Positions 34,246-42,557 of a stretch of DNA of 64,000 bases are shown piece by piece. The notes under the pieces are model-generated. The model did not search any database. It saw nothing but the letters and a program-made list of their open reading frames with translations, and was not told the origin of the DNA. Made by a program: the position numbers and the translations under genes. The DNA is from Hymenobacter sp. BT559 (GTDB taxonomy: Bacteria > Bacteroidota > Bacteroidia > Cytophagales > Hymenobacteraceae): assembly GCF_017571525.1 (NCBI RefSeq), contig NZ_JAGETY010000007.1:220004-284003 (forward strand), written 5' to 3'. Position 1 is the first letter of the stretch; each line of letters starts with the position of its first letter.

Positions 34246-35463
34246 ATGTCTAGGGCTGTTGTGAAGAAGATTTTCTCCCGCTTGGCGCGCCAGTTGGGCC
34301 GCCGGGCGGCGCGTGCGCCAGTCACGTTCCGGCTCACCAGCGTGCCGGCCAACACCCCGGCTGGAGCTACCATCTACCTCACCGGCACCTGCAACGGCTG
34401 GACTACCGACGACCCGGCCTATGCCTTTAGCCTGAACCCAGCTGATGGCAGCTACTACCTCACGCTGCTGCCTGGCCGCGGCACCCTCGACTACAAGCTG
34501 TGCCGCGGCAGCTGGACGACCATCGAAACCGATGCCGACAACCTGGCCGTGCCCAACCGGCGCTATATCTTCGGCCAAGGCCCGCGCGAGGTGCAGCTAC
34601 AGGTACTCAATTGGGAAGACCAGGGTGGCTTTATTCCGCCGCGCCAGCACTCGGCCTCGCCTAATGTGCACATTATCAGCCCCGCCTTTGCCATGCCGCA
34701 GCTGCGGCGCACGCGGCGCGTGTGGGTGTACCTGCCGCCCGGCTACGCCGAGGGGGCTAGCTACTACCCCGTGCTCTACCTGCAAGACGGCCAGAATGTG
34801 TTTGACCAATACACCTCCTTCGCCGGCGAATGGGGCGTCGATGAAACCCTGGATGCCCTGGCGGCCAGCGGCTACGACCTAGGCGGCTGCCTGGTGGTGG
34901 CCGTAGATAATGGCACCAAGCACCGCCTCGACGAGTACTCGCCCTGGCGCAACCGCCGCACCGGCCGCGGCGGCGAGGGCGACCAATACGCCGAGTTTTT
35001 GGTGAAAACCCTGAAGCCCTACATCGACCACCACTACCGCACCCGGCCCGAGCGTGAGGCCACCGGTATTCTGGGTTCGAGCATGGGCGGGCTGCTGGCT
35101 ACGTATGCGGCCCTGCGCTACCCGGCGGTGTTTGGGCGGGTGGGCGTGTTCTCGCCGGCTTATTGGTTTGCCGGGCAGTCGCTGCTGGCTTATATAGCTC
35201 AACACGCGCCCCATCCCGACACGCGCTGGTACTTCATGTGCGGCACCCAGGAAAGCCCAACTATGGTGCCGCTGATGGCCGCCGTGCGCGACGCGCTGCA
35301 CAACGCCGGCGTGCCGACAGCTAATCTGCATTTTGCTGCCCTAGCCGATGGGCAGCACGCCGAGTGGTTTTGGCGCCGCGAGTTCGCGGCCGCTTATAGC
35401 TGGCTTTTTGCCGAAGGCTTGCCCGCCGCTGGCGCTAGCCCCGGCGCCACCACCTTGGCGTAG
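34246..35463 (+). CDS. Esterase-D family alpha/beta hydrolase with N-terminal CBM20-like domain
   Basis: A 405-residue two-domain protein. Residues 25-120 resemble a starch-binding CBM20/E-set beta-sandwich (ATIYLTGTCNGW, LDYKLCRGSW). Residues 135-395 are an esterase D/enterobactin-esterase fold with the nucleophile elbow GSSMGG (Ser279), WGVDET and a late His in DGQHAEWFW. No signal peptide is evident. Related proteins include IroE/BesA-type trilactone esterases and feruloyl or acetyl esterases, so the substrate is open. Its 3' end overlaps the convergent nth gene by 70 bases. Confidence 0.82.
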   Translation: MSRAVVKKIFSRLARQLGRRAARAPVTFRLTSVPANTPAGATIYLTGTCNGWTTDDPAYAFSLNPADGSYYLTLLPGRGTLDYKLCRGSWTTIETDADNLAVPNRRYIFGQGPREVQLQVLNWEDQGGFIPPRQHSASPNVHIISPAFAMPQLRRTRRVWVYLPPGYAEGASYYPVLYLQDGQNVFDQYTSFAGEWGVDETLDALAASGYDLGGCLVVAVDNGTKHRLDEYSPWRNRRTGRGGEGDQYAEFLVKTLKPYIDHHYRTRPEREATGILGSSMGGLLATYAALRYPAVFGRVGVFSPAYWFAGQSLLAYIAQHAPHPDTRWYFMCGTQESPTMVPLMAAVRDALHNAGVPTANLHFAALADGQHAEWFWRREFAAAYSWLFAEGLPAAGASPGATTLA

Positions 35464-36086
35464 TAGGCGCAAAAGTCGGTGAGCGGGCAAATGCTGCACT
35501 TGGGCGTGCGGGCCACGCAGATGTAGCGCCCGTGCAAAATCAGCCAATGGTGGGCCTTCGGAATAACTTCCTGCGGAGTGTACTTCACCAGGGCCCGCTC
35601 CACGGCTAGGGGGGTAGTAGCGGTTTTGGGCACCAGCCCCAGCCGGTGCGATACCCGGAAGACGTGCGTATCGACGGCCATCGCGGGCTGATTGTAAATC
35701 ACCGACACGACTACGTTGGCTGTTTTGCGGCCCACGCCGGGCAGGCGTTGCAATTCCTCAATAGTGCTAGGCACTTCCCCTTCAAATTCCTCCAGAAGCA
35801 GCTTGCCCAGGCCAGCCAAGTGCTTGGCCTTGTTGTTGGGGTACGATACGCTGCGGATAAACGGGAAAATATCGTCGGCCGTGGCTACGCCCAGCTCGGC
35901 GGCAGTCGGAAACTGTTCGAGCAGCGCGGGCATCACCTGGTTCACGCGCTTGTCGGTGCACTGCGCGCTCAGCACTACGGCCACTATTAGCTCATAGGGG
36001 TTACGGTAAGCCAGCTCGGTTTTGGGCTCGGGGAAGGCAGTCGTGAAGTAGTCGAGAAAGCGGCGGAACCGTTCGGGGCGAGTCAT
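35394..36086 (-). CDS. nth: Endonuclease III
   Basis: DNA glycosylase/AP lyase for oxidised pyrimidines, 230 residues. The helix-hairpin-helix LPGVGRKTA (115-123) holds catalytic Lys121, Asp139 lies in VDTHV, and four cysteines (190, 197, 200, 206) form the C-x6-C-x2-C-x5-C 4Fe-4S site. The last 20 or so residues after the cluster are a nonconserved tail, and this tail is encoded in the 70-base overlap with the convergent esterase. The core is therefore unaffected by the overlap. Confidence 0.95.
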   Translation of the reverse strand: MTRPERFRRFLDYFTTAFPEPKTELAYRNPYELIVAVVLSAQCTDKRVNQVMPALLEQFPTAAELGVATADDIFPFIRSVSYPNNKAKHLAGLGKLLLEEFEGEVPSTIEELQRLPGVGRKTANVVVSVIYNQPAMAVDTHVFRVSHRLGLVPKTATTPLAVERALVKYTPQEVIPKAHHWLILHGRYICVARTPKCSICPLTDFCAYYAKVVAPGLAPAAGKPSAKSQL

Positions 36087-36136
36087 GCGGAAGAAACCAG
36101 CCCAACTAGGCTTTCAACAAAATTAACCAAACAAAA

Positions 36137-36175
36137 AAGAACGCCATGCCGCGCCAAGCGCAGTATGACGTTCTT
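36137..36175 (-). terminator. Terminator of the sigma factor operon
   Basis: AAGAACGCCAT (36137-36147) pairs with ATGACGTTCTT (36165-36175) with one G-T pair. On the minus strand TTTTTT follows. It lies 26 bases after the small partner gene. Confidence 0.7.
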
Positions 36176-36200
36176 ATAACTAGCGACGACAGCGCAGGCC

Positions 36201-36425
36201 CTAGCGCATAAACGTGCGCGAGTACTGCAAGATGGCGGCCGTGGTGTCGGGCCGCGGGGCGTGCACCAGGTGGTCGAGGGTACGCTGGGCCAAGAGCAGG
36301 TCGGCGCAGGTGGCGGCTAGCTCGGGGTCGTGCAGCAGGGCATCCTCTACCTCATGCTGTTCATCAGCTGGCAATTCGTTGTACACGTAGCGAAGCAACG
36401 TCGGGTGGGGTAAGGTTTGAATCAT
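36201..36425 (-). CDS. Small soluble protein coupled to a sigma factor
   Basis: A 74-residue protein with no recognised domain name. ATG 36425 lies inside the sigma gene, 62 bases before its stop, in a different frame. The sequence (HPTLLRYVYNELPADEQHEV) resembles the short helical N-terminal part of Bacteroidota anti-sigma proteins. It lacks both the HxxxCxxC zinc motif and a membrane segment. By position it is probably a cytosolic partner or anti-sigma factor of the sigma factor (inference). Confidence 0.65.
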   Translation of the reverse strand: MIQTLPHPTLLRYVYNELPADEQHEVEDALLHDPELAATCADLLLAQRTLDHLVHAPRPDTTAAILQYSRTFMR

Positions 36426-36999
36426 AAAGGAGCGAATGGGCGGCCATTTTTTTCCGCAGGTTAATAAGGGCATAACGCATGCGGCCCAGCGCGGTATTGA
36501 TGCTTACGCCGGTTGCGTCAGCTATCTCCTGAAAGCTCATGTCGCCGTAGTGGCGCATCAGCAGCACTTCTTTCTGGGCAGCGGGTAGTTCCTGAATGAG
36601 TTGGCGTAGGTGCGCGTGGCTTTCCTCACGGCTCAGCGTATCGTCGGCCGACTCTTCTGAGATGTGTAACGAATTAGCTAGCCCCATGTTGTCATCGAGG
36701 CTCGTTTGGGGCGCTCTTTTTGCGCGCCGAAACGCATCAATGGCCAAATTGTGGGCAATACGGCACAGCCAGGAGCCAAATTTGCCCTCGTCCTGGTAGC
36801 GCCCGCTTTTAAGCGTGTGAATGGCTTTGATAAACGTATCCTGGGTCAGGTCGTCGGCCAGGTTTTCGTCGCGCACCACCAGCTGAATAGTGGTGTAGAC
36901 CCGCGCCTGGTAGCGCTGGAGCAGCTGGGCAAATGCCGCTTCGCGGCCGGCCAGGTAGAGGTCGATGAGCGCGGAGTCGCTCGGCTGCAGAGGTTCCAT
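36364..36999 (-). CDS. ECF-type RNA polymerase sigma factor
   Basis: Sigma factor of 211 residues. Region 2 includes LADDLTQDTFIKAIHTL and WLCRIAHNLAIDAFRR, and region 4 includes EVLLMRHYGDMSFQEIADAT and the recognition helix SINTALGRMRYAL. Sigma-3 is missing, as in the ECF group. The last 62 bases overlap the following small gene, suggesting translational coupling to a regulator. Targets are unknown. It is divergent from the alpha/beta hydrolase-GH43 pair across 264 bases in which no feature was recognised. Confidence 0.9.
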   Translation of the reverse strand: MEPLQPSDSALIDLYLAGREAAFAQLLQRYQARVYTTIQLVVRDENLADDLTQDTFIKAIHTLKSGRYQDEGKFGSWLCRIAHNLAIDAFRRAKRAPQTSLDDNMGLANSLHISEESADDTLSREESHAHLRQLIQELPAAQKEVLLMRHYGDMSFQEIADATGVSINTALGRMRYALINLRKKMAAHSLLYDSNLTPPDVASLRVQRIAS

Positions 37000-37263
37000 A
37001 AAGAACTACGGGGTATAGGGGAAACGTAGAGCTTTTGGTCGATAGTGTGCAGCGTTGAGAAAAAAGGTTGGAGTGAGGGGCAAATGAAGCCTCCATAATC
37101 GAGCCAAATGTAGCAGCACACGCCCGAATTTTACAACTATGCCGGTTGCCCGGTGCAACTATTTTTTGTTTTGGAAGTCTGCGGTGCTTTTTAAGCGGGC
37201 CAGGCTTTCAACCAGCACCCGGCAGGTGCGTAAAGCATCGTGGCACCAGCCAACCTTGCCCCT

Positions 37264-37989
37264 ATGACTACCTTCCTCGCCTTGCACTACTGGGCAGGCT
37301 CCGGCCGCGAATTTGAGCTGCTTCGGCCGCTGCTGCCGCCGGGCAGTCACCTGCTAGCCCCCGACCTGCCCGGCTTTGGCGACGAAGCCGCCCCGGCCGG
37401 CTTCGACTACTCAGTAGCTAGCTACGCCGACTGGGTGGCCGCGTATATCGAGCATAATGAGCTGGAAGACTACCACTTGCTGGGGCACAGCATGGGTGGC
37501 AAGATAGCGTTGCTGCTGGCCGCCCGCCGCCCCGCCGGGCTGCGGGGCGTGCTGCTGCTATCGCCCTCGCCGCCCAGCCCCGAGCCTATCAGCGACGCCG
37601 ACCGCGCCGCTAGCCTGGCCGCCTATGGCCAGCCCGCCGAGGCCGAAAAGACCTTCTCAAAAATCACCAGCATTCCGCTGCCCGAGGCCGAGCGCCAGCA
37701 GGTAGTGGCCGACAACCTGCGCACCACCCGCGCCGCCTGGGAGGCTTGGCTGCTAAGCGGCTCGCGCGAGGATATAACGACCCAAATGACGCAAATAGCA
37801 GTACCCTGCCGCTTGCTGGTGGGCGAGAATGACCGGGCTATCTCGCTGGCTACGCAGCGCGCGCAGACCCTACCGCTGCTGCCGGCCGGCACATCGCTGG
37901 TAGTAGTGCCGGGCGCGGGGCACCTGCTGCCGCTGGAGGCACCAGAGGAAATATTTAAGGATCAGTACGCTAGCGATGTTGTGCTATGA
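37264..37989 (+). CDS. Alpha/beta fold hydrolase
   Basis: Cytoplasmic hydrolase of 241 residues. The nucleophile elbow is GHSMGG, an acidic residue lies in LLVGENDRAI, and the catalytic His is in GAGHLLPLEAPEE, so the triad is complete. It resembles the MenH/BioH/lactonase group, but the substrate is unknown. ATG 37264 is chosen over an upstream in-frame start at 37240 because the beta strand MTTFLALHYW begins there. Its stop overlaps the GH43 start by four bases (ATGA). Confidence 0.88.
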   Translation: MTTFLALHYWAGSGREFELLRPLLPPGSHLLAPDLPGFGDEAAPAGFDYSVASYADWVAAYIEHNELEDYHLLGHSMGGKIALLLAARRPAGLRGVLLLSPSPPSPEPISDADRAASLAAYGQPAEAEKTFSKITSIPLPEAERQQVVADNLRTTRAAWEAWLLSGSREDITTQMTQIAVPCRLLVGENDRAISLATQRAQTLPLLPAGTSLVVVPGAGHLLPLEAPEEIFKDQYASDVVL

Positions 37990-39008
37990 ACACGCCACCT
38001 GAGAACGCGCACCCCGCAGCCACCTACCAGAATCCGGTGCTGGACAATGACTTTCCGGACCCTAGCGTGCTGCTGGCGCCCGATGGCTACTACTACGCCT
38101 ACGCCACTCAAACCCGCTATAAGGGTAAGATTCTCAATTTTCAGGTGGCTCGCTCGAAGGACTTGGTCGACTGGGAGCACCTGGGCGAGGCCCTGCCGCA
38201 AAAGCCCACGTGGGCCGCTACCAGCCAGCGCTTTTGGGCGCCCGATGTGAGCCGCCACCCCGATGGCCGCTACCTGCTCTATTACTCGGCGCAGCCTAAC
38301 GACCCCCTAGCAGGCCTGTGCCTGGGAGTGGCCGTGGCCACGCAGCCCACCGGGCCCTTCGTAGACAGTGGGCAGCCGTTGCTGGCGGGCGGGCCGGGCT
38401 TCGAGAACATTGACCCCATGCGCTTTGTAGAGCCCGGCACCGGCCAGCAACTGCTGTTTTGGGGCTCAGGCTTCGGGCCACTGCGCGTGCGGGCGCTGGC
38501 CCCCGATGGCCTCAGCTTTGCGCCGGGCAGCACCGAAGCAGTAGTGCTGGCGCCCCGCTCGGCCACCGACTACGCCTCGTATGGCTACCTCATTGAAGGC
38601 AGCTGGGTGCACTGGCACGCTGGCTGGTACTACCTCTTCTACTCGGGCGACAACTGCTGCGGCCCCGATGCGCGCTACGCCGTGCTGGTGGCCCGTGCCC
38701 GCGCTGCCACCGGCCCCTACGAAACCCTGGCTGAAGCTACTGGCACAGCCGGCACTATTCTCAGCGAAAACCAGCGCTGGCAGGCGCCCGGCCACAACTG
38801 CCTCGTGACCGACGCGGCGGGGCAAGACTGGCTGCTGTACCACGCCATCGACCGCGAGCAACCCACCTTCGATGCCATAAACAACGAGCAAGGCTATTCG
38901 CGCCGCGTGCTGCTGCTCGATAAAGTGCAGTACGATGAGGCGGGCTGGCCGCACGTGGGTACGCCCTCCATCGGGCCTCGCCCGGCACCCGTGACCCAGG
39001 CGGGCTAG
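37986..39008 (+). CDS. GH43 family glycoside hydrolase
   Basis: Five-bladed beta-propeller glycosidase of 340 residues, with no signal peptide. NPVLDNDFPDPSVL near the start carries the catalytic base Asp. FWAPDVSRHPDGRYLLYYSA matches the pKa-modulating Asp region, and IEGSWVHWHAGWYYLFYSG holds the general acid Glu. Family members cut arabinose- or xylose-containing side chains. It overlaps the alpha/beta hydrolase by four bases, so a two-gene operon that de-esterifies and hydrolyses plant oligosaccharides is possible. Confidence 0.9.
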   Translation: MNTPPENAHPAATYQNPVLDNDFPDPSVLLAPDGYYYAYATQTRYKGKILNFQVARSKDLVDWEHLGEALPQKPTWAATSQRFWAPDVSRHPDGRYLLYYSAQPNDPLAGLCLGVAVATQPTGPFVDSGQPLLAGGPGFENIDPMRFVEPGTGQQLLFWGSGFGPLRVRALAPDGLSFAPGSTEAVVLAPRSATDYASYGYLIEGSWVHWHAGWYYLFYSGDNCCGPDARYAVLVARARAATGPYETLAEATGTAGTILSENQRWQAPGHNCLVTDAAGQDWLLYHAIDREQPTFDAINNEQGYSRRVLLLDKVQYDEAGWPHVGTPSIGPRPAPVTQAG

Positions 39009-39011
39009 CCC

Positions 39012-41327
39012 CTATTCGAGCGAGCGGCTGCGGAACAGGATGTAGCCCAGGTGGGCATACACCCCAAAGCGGTTGCTAGGGGTGGAGGTATCGTAGTACA
39101 GGGCGTGCAAGGCTAGCGGCCCCACCGGAGTAGTGAAAATGAGCCCGGTGGAGGCCGTGAGGTAGGGCCGGCTCACGCCCGACCGGCGCTCGGCCACCTG
39201 CTCGTTATCAACCAGCTCGGCAAAGTTTACGTGGGTAAATACCTCGGAGCGCCACTCCAGCTTGCCCAGCACGGCCTGCGAGTAGCGCAGCCCAACGGCC
39301 GCGAAATTGGGCGAGCGGTAGCGCTCCAAAAACCGGGTGCGCGAGTCGGGCAGCGGCGCAAAAATAGGCGCCGTGGTCAGCGACGAGCGGTAGTTGAAGA
39401 AGGTGCCCTGGCCACTGAGGCTTAGCTCGCCAAAGTAGCCCCAGGCCGACTTCTCTTTCTTGAGGGCGCGGTAGCGCTCGTAGGTGCCCCGAAACTGCAG
39501 CCACTGGTGGTGACGCGAGCGCTCGCCCTGGTCCTGAAACAGCGATGTGGAGCCGGGGTCGAACACCTCGGTGCCCGTCACGGCCCGCACCGTAACCACG
39601 GCCCGCCGGCCCGCTGTAGCGTACTGCTTGCGGTTGAGTGAGTTGCGGGCAAAACGCAGCGCCGCCGTGCCCCCTTTAAATGACGTGCGGTCGAGCACGG
39701 CCGAAGGCGAAATCTTATCTACGATATTCGAGTAGTTGTCTACGTTGTAAAACGCGCCCACATCGAGCACCAGGCGCGAGCGGTAGCGCGGCGATACCCC
39801 AATCTGGGCACCTATTTTCGTGTCATTCTGCCGCACCTGGGTGCTCAGGGCGTCATCTTTCAGGAGCACGCTCGTTTGCTGGTAATCCCAGAGGTTGTAC
39901 GTCACGAGCGGCGCAATGTAAAAGGGCAGCCGGCCCGGTGCGTTCAGCCGAAAGGTGCCCTGGGCGCCGTTGTAAAACCGCCCCACGCTCACGTTGGCCG
40001 ACGCCGAGTAGAGCAGCTGCCGCAAGTAGCGAAACTCCACCCCCAGGTACAGGCTCTCGATGGGCCGGGAGCTAAGCGTAAAGCCTATCTCGGTGGCAAT
40101 GTTGTTGTTGCGCTGCGCATCTACGCTAAATACATAGCCCTTCAGGGCCTCATCGTAGCGAATGCGGGGATAGATGTTGCGGAAGTAGTCATCCGACGCC
40201 AGGCGGTAGTAGCCTTCCTCCAGGTCATCAATGCTATACGTCGAGCCATTCTTGCGGAAAAACCGCCGGGCATACTCGTTTTGGTCGGGGCGCAGGCCCT
40301 GTACTTCCACCTTCACGAAGCGCGGCGCGGGCACGCTCTGCTGGAAGGCCAGCCGGCGCTGCTGCAAAGCCACCGTATCGACGCGCCGACTTATGCGCTG
40401 CTTTATCTCGGCCATCTTGAGCTGGGTGGCCGTGTCGCCCTTGGCAATGAGCGCCCGCACCTTGTCGAAGTCGGCCGCCCCCAGGCTGCCCAGCGCGGGC
40501 TGAATGTAAATGCCGTTTTTGCCCACGCTGTTGGTATCGGCCACGCTGCTGCCCAAAAAAACGAGGGTGCTCGTGAGCAGCGCATCGTCGTTTTTGAACG
40601 GGTACTTTTTCAGGGCCACATCGCCCACGTTCACGCCGATAATAATGTCGGGCTTGAAATCCTGCCGCATCACGTCGGTGGGGAAGTTGTCGAGCACGGC
40701 GCCGTCGAATAGGTAGCGCCCATCGAGGTTGCGGATGGGCCGGAAGGCCAGCGGATAGGTCATCGAGTTGCGTACGGCATCCGAAAGCAGCCCCGACTTT
40801 TGCACTACTTCCTTGCGCGTAAACACCTCTGTGGCCAGGCATCGGTAGGGCACAAACAGGTTGTCGAAGTTGTACTTGGCCGCGGCGGCGGACGGGGCTA
40901 GCAGCCGCGCCAGCGCAAAGTTGAGGTTCAGGTCGTTGACCAGGGTAGGCGAGATGCTGGCCTTGAATGTAGAGTCGATAGATAGCCCTAGCCGCAGCGA
41001 CGAGGGCGAGGGCTCGGCCGTAAGAAAATTGAAGGTTTTGTCGGGCAGCACTTTGCCCGTAGCCCAGTTCTGAAACTCGGGCGATAGCACAATCTGCTCG
41101 ATGTCGCGGGGCGAGTAGCCGGCTGCGTACATGGCGCCTACCACCGCGCCCATGCTATTGCCCACAATATAGTCAATCGGAATGTCGTTGGCTTCCAGCT
41201 GTTTAAGTACCCCTACGTGCGCCAGGCCTTTGGCCCCACCGCCGCTGAGCACCACCCCCACGCGCTGCGCCCTCCCCGATAATGCAAGGCTTAAGAGCAG
41301 CAGCAACCCTAGTAGTTTTTTTGGCAT
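39012..41327 (-). CDS. Patatin-like phospholipase with C-terminal beta barrel
   Basis: A 771-residue outer-membrane protein. A signal peptide is followed by a patatin domain: GGGAKG oxyanion motif (29-34), GNSMG with nucleophile Ser58 and DGA with Asp208. Residues of about 340-420 look like a POTRA-type module, and the rest is a BamA/Omp85-like 16-strand barrel. This order matches the type Vd secretion or PlpD-like group (family knowledge). The catalytic part would be anchored at, or displayed on, the outer membrane and act on phospholipids. The stop is three bases from the stop of the convergent GH43 gene. Confidence 0.92.
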   Translation of the reverse strand: MPKKLLGLLLLLSLALSGRAQRVGVVLSGGGAKGLAHVGVLKQLEANDIPIDYIVGNSMGAVVGAMYAAGYSPRDIEQIVLSPEFQNWATGKVLPDKTFNFLTAEPSPSSLRLGLSIDSTFKASISPTLVNDLNLNFALARLLAPSAAAAKYNFDNLFVPYRCLATEVFTRKEVVQKSGLLSDAVRNSMTYPLAFRPIRNLDGRYLFDGAVLDNFPTDVMRQDFKPDIIIGVNVGDVALKKYPFKNDDALLTSTLVFLGSSVADTNSVGKNGIYIQPALGSLGAADFDKVRALIAKGDTATQLKMAEIKQRISRRVDTVALQQRRLAFQQSVPAPRFVKVEVQGLRPDQNEYARRFFRKNGSTYSIDDLEEGYYRLASDDYFRNIYPRIRYDEALKGYVFSVDAQRNNNIATEIGFTLSSRPIESLYLGVEFRYLRQLLYSASANVSVGRFYNGAQGTFRLNAPGRLPFYIAPLVTYNLWDYQQTSVLLKDDALSTQVRQNDTKIGAQIGVSPRYRSRLVLDVGAFYNVDNYSNIVDKISPSAVLDRTSFKGGTAALRFARNSLNRKQYATAGRRAVVTVRAVTGTEVFDPGSTSLFQDQGERSRHHQWLQFRGTYERYRALKKEKSAWGYFGELSLSGQGTFFNYRSSLTTAPIFAPLPDSRTRFLERYRSPNFAAVGLRYSQAVLGKLEWRSEVFTHVNFAELVDNEQVAERRSGVSRPYLTASTGLIFTTPVGPLALHALYYDTSTPSNRFGVYAHLGYILFRSRSLE

Positions 41328-41557
41328 AGAAGCGGAGTTCAGAGACGACTATGGCGCCTTACGCCGCTAGCCCGGCCGCGGTTACCAAGCTCAGGTTTTG
41401 CCAGCTCCAATGCTACTAATAGGATAGGGCAGAAGAAAGCAACCATTTGTTCAACAAATTGATAATGAATGTTAAACAAATAATAAAATTGGCTTACAGA
41501 GTGCAACCTCACTGGTTTTCCGGCGTAGGTCAAGTGTTCTACTTTTTTGGCCCCCTG
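41328..41557. other. Intergenic region with a small palindrome
   Basis: The AT-rich second half contains the perfect palindrome ATTTGTT-C-AACAAAT (41445-41459) upstream of the DUF5872 gene. This is a candidate operator only. Nothing else was recognised. Confidence 0.4.
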
Positions 41558-42043
41558 ATGAAGACCCCTGCCCCCGACGCCTCTGCCAGTAGCACCACGG
41601 CTCGCAAGCGTACGAAAACCCGCCCTGCTGCGCGCCGCCGCACCGACGAAAATACCTATACCGACCCCGCCCTGCGGGAGCGCCTCAAAGCCGAGATTCG
41701 GTCTGCCCCCAAAGGCGGCGAGCCTGGCACCTGGAGTGCCCGTAAGTCGCAGCTGCTCACGCTAGCCTACCAAAAAGCAGGTGGCGGCTACCTGCAGCGC
41801 CACCCCAACTCGAAGCAAAAAAGCCTGCATCAGTGGACGGAGCAGGACTGGCAAACTGCCGATGACAAGCCTGCCCGGCGCGCTAATGGCACTGCCCGCT
41901 ACCTACCTGCTAAAGCGTGGAGTAAGCTGACTGATGCCGAGAAAAAAGCAACCAATGCCAAAAAACAGGCTGGCTCTAAAGCCGGTGAGCACACTGTAGC
42001 AAACACTACCGCCGCCAAGCGCGCCCGTAAACAAGCAAGTTAA
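41558..42043 (+). CDS. DUF5872 domain protein
   Basis: A basic 161-residue protein. A disordered Lys/Arg/Ala-rich N terminus precedes a domain with YTDPALRERLKAEIR, GTWSARKSQLL, WTEQDWQT and RYLPAKAWSKLTDAEKKAT. This pattern matches the DUF5872 family as I recall it. ATG 41558 is preferred because the upstream frame runs through AT-rich regulatory DNA. The very basic character suggests nucleic-acid or membrane contact; there is no known function. It has its own long terminator. Confidence 0.65.
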   Translation: MKTPAPDASASSTTARKRTKTRPAARRRTDENTYTDPALRERLKAEIRSAPKGGEPGTWSARKSQLLTLAYQKAGGGYLQRHPNSKQKSLHQWTEQDWQTADDKPARRANGTARYLPAKAWSKLTDAEKKATNAKKQAGSKAGEHTVANTTAAKRARKQAS

Positions 42044-42055
42044 AGCCTGGTCGCC

Positions 42056-42115
42056 GCGCGCAAAAGCGTCCTTACATTCCCGTTGTGGAGTGTAAGGACG
42101 CTTTTGCCTGCGCGC
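42056..42115. terminator. Long hairpin terminator
   Basis: GCGCGC plus AAAAGCGTCCTTACATTCC (42056-42080) pairs with 42087-42115 with one mismatch and a three-base bulge. It separates DUF5872 from the convergent lipoprotein gene. Confidence 0.75.
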
Positions 42116-42142
42116 ATGGTAAGCTGCTGCAGAGAGCCTCGG

Positions 42143-42406
42143 CTAGGTAGTAGTGCCGGTGGTTGAGCCGGTTGTGCTACCCGAAGTAGTTCCGGAAGTT
42201 GTGCCCGAAGTGGTACCCGTGGTCGTGCTGCCCGAGGTAGACCCTGAGGTGGTTCCCGTAGTGCTGCTGCCTGAGGTAGACCCCGATGTGCTGCCCGAAG
42301 TACTACCCGAGGTGCCGTCGGCGCCCGTTGTGGCGCAGGCGCCTAAGAAGCTGAGCGATGCGCAAAGCGCCGCGCCTGCCAGCCAAGAGATGTTGGTGCG
42401 TTTCAT
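42143..42406 (-). CDS. Low-complexity Ser/Thr/Gly-rich lipoprotein
   Basis: An 87-residue lipoprotein. The signal peptide ends with lipobox FLGACATT, and residues from about 28 to 87 consist almost only of Thr, Ser and Gly in TSGS and TTGT repeats. The DNA is a degenerate short-period repeat. The chain is probably a flexible surface tether or stalk. No function can be assigned, and repeat-number variation is likely. Confidence 0.65.
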   Translation of the reverse strand: MKRTNISWLAGAALCASLSFLGACATTGADGTSGSTSGSTSGSTSGSSTTGTTSGSTSGSTTTGTTSGTTSGTTSGSTTGSTTGTTT

Positions 42407-42557
42407 ACTCGTGAAAGGAAAAGGTGGCTAAATGTCCTTTGCTAACGAGCTTGATAATCAGTGGGTTATTGTGTAGGTAAAAATTATTAGCGCTAACCCG
42501 GCTATACATTGGTTGTCAACTCTTTGACAGACAGAATCTTACTGCCGCTGCTAAAAA

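Noticed and set aside
36137..36175. Second REP-like element
   Set aside because: Only 11-base arms with a minus-strand T-run; better explained as a terminator of the sigma operon.
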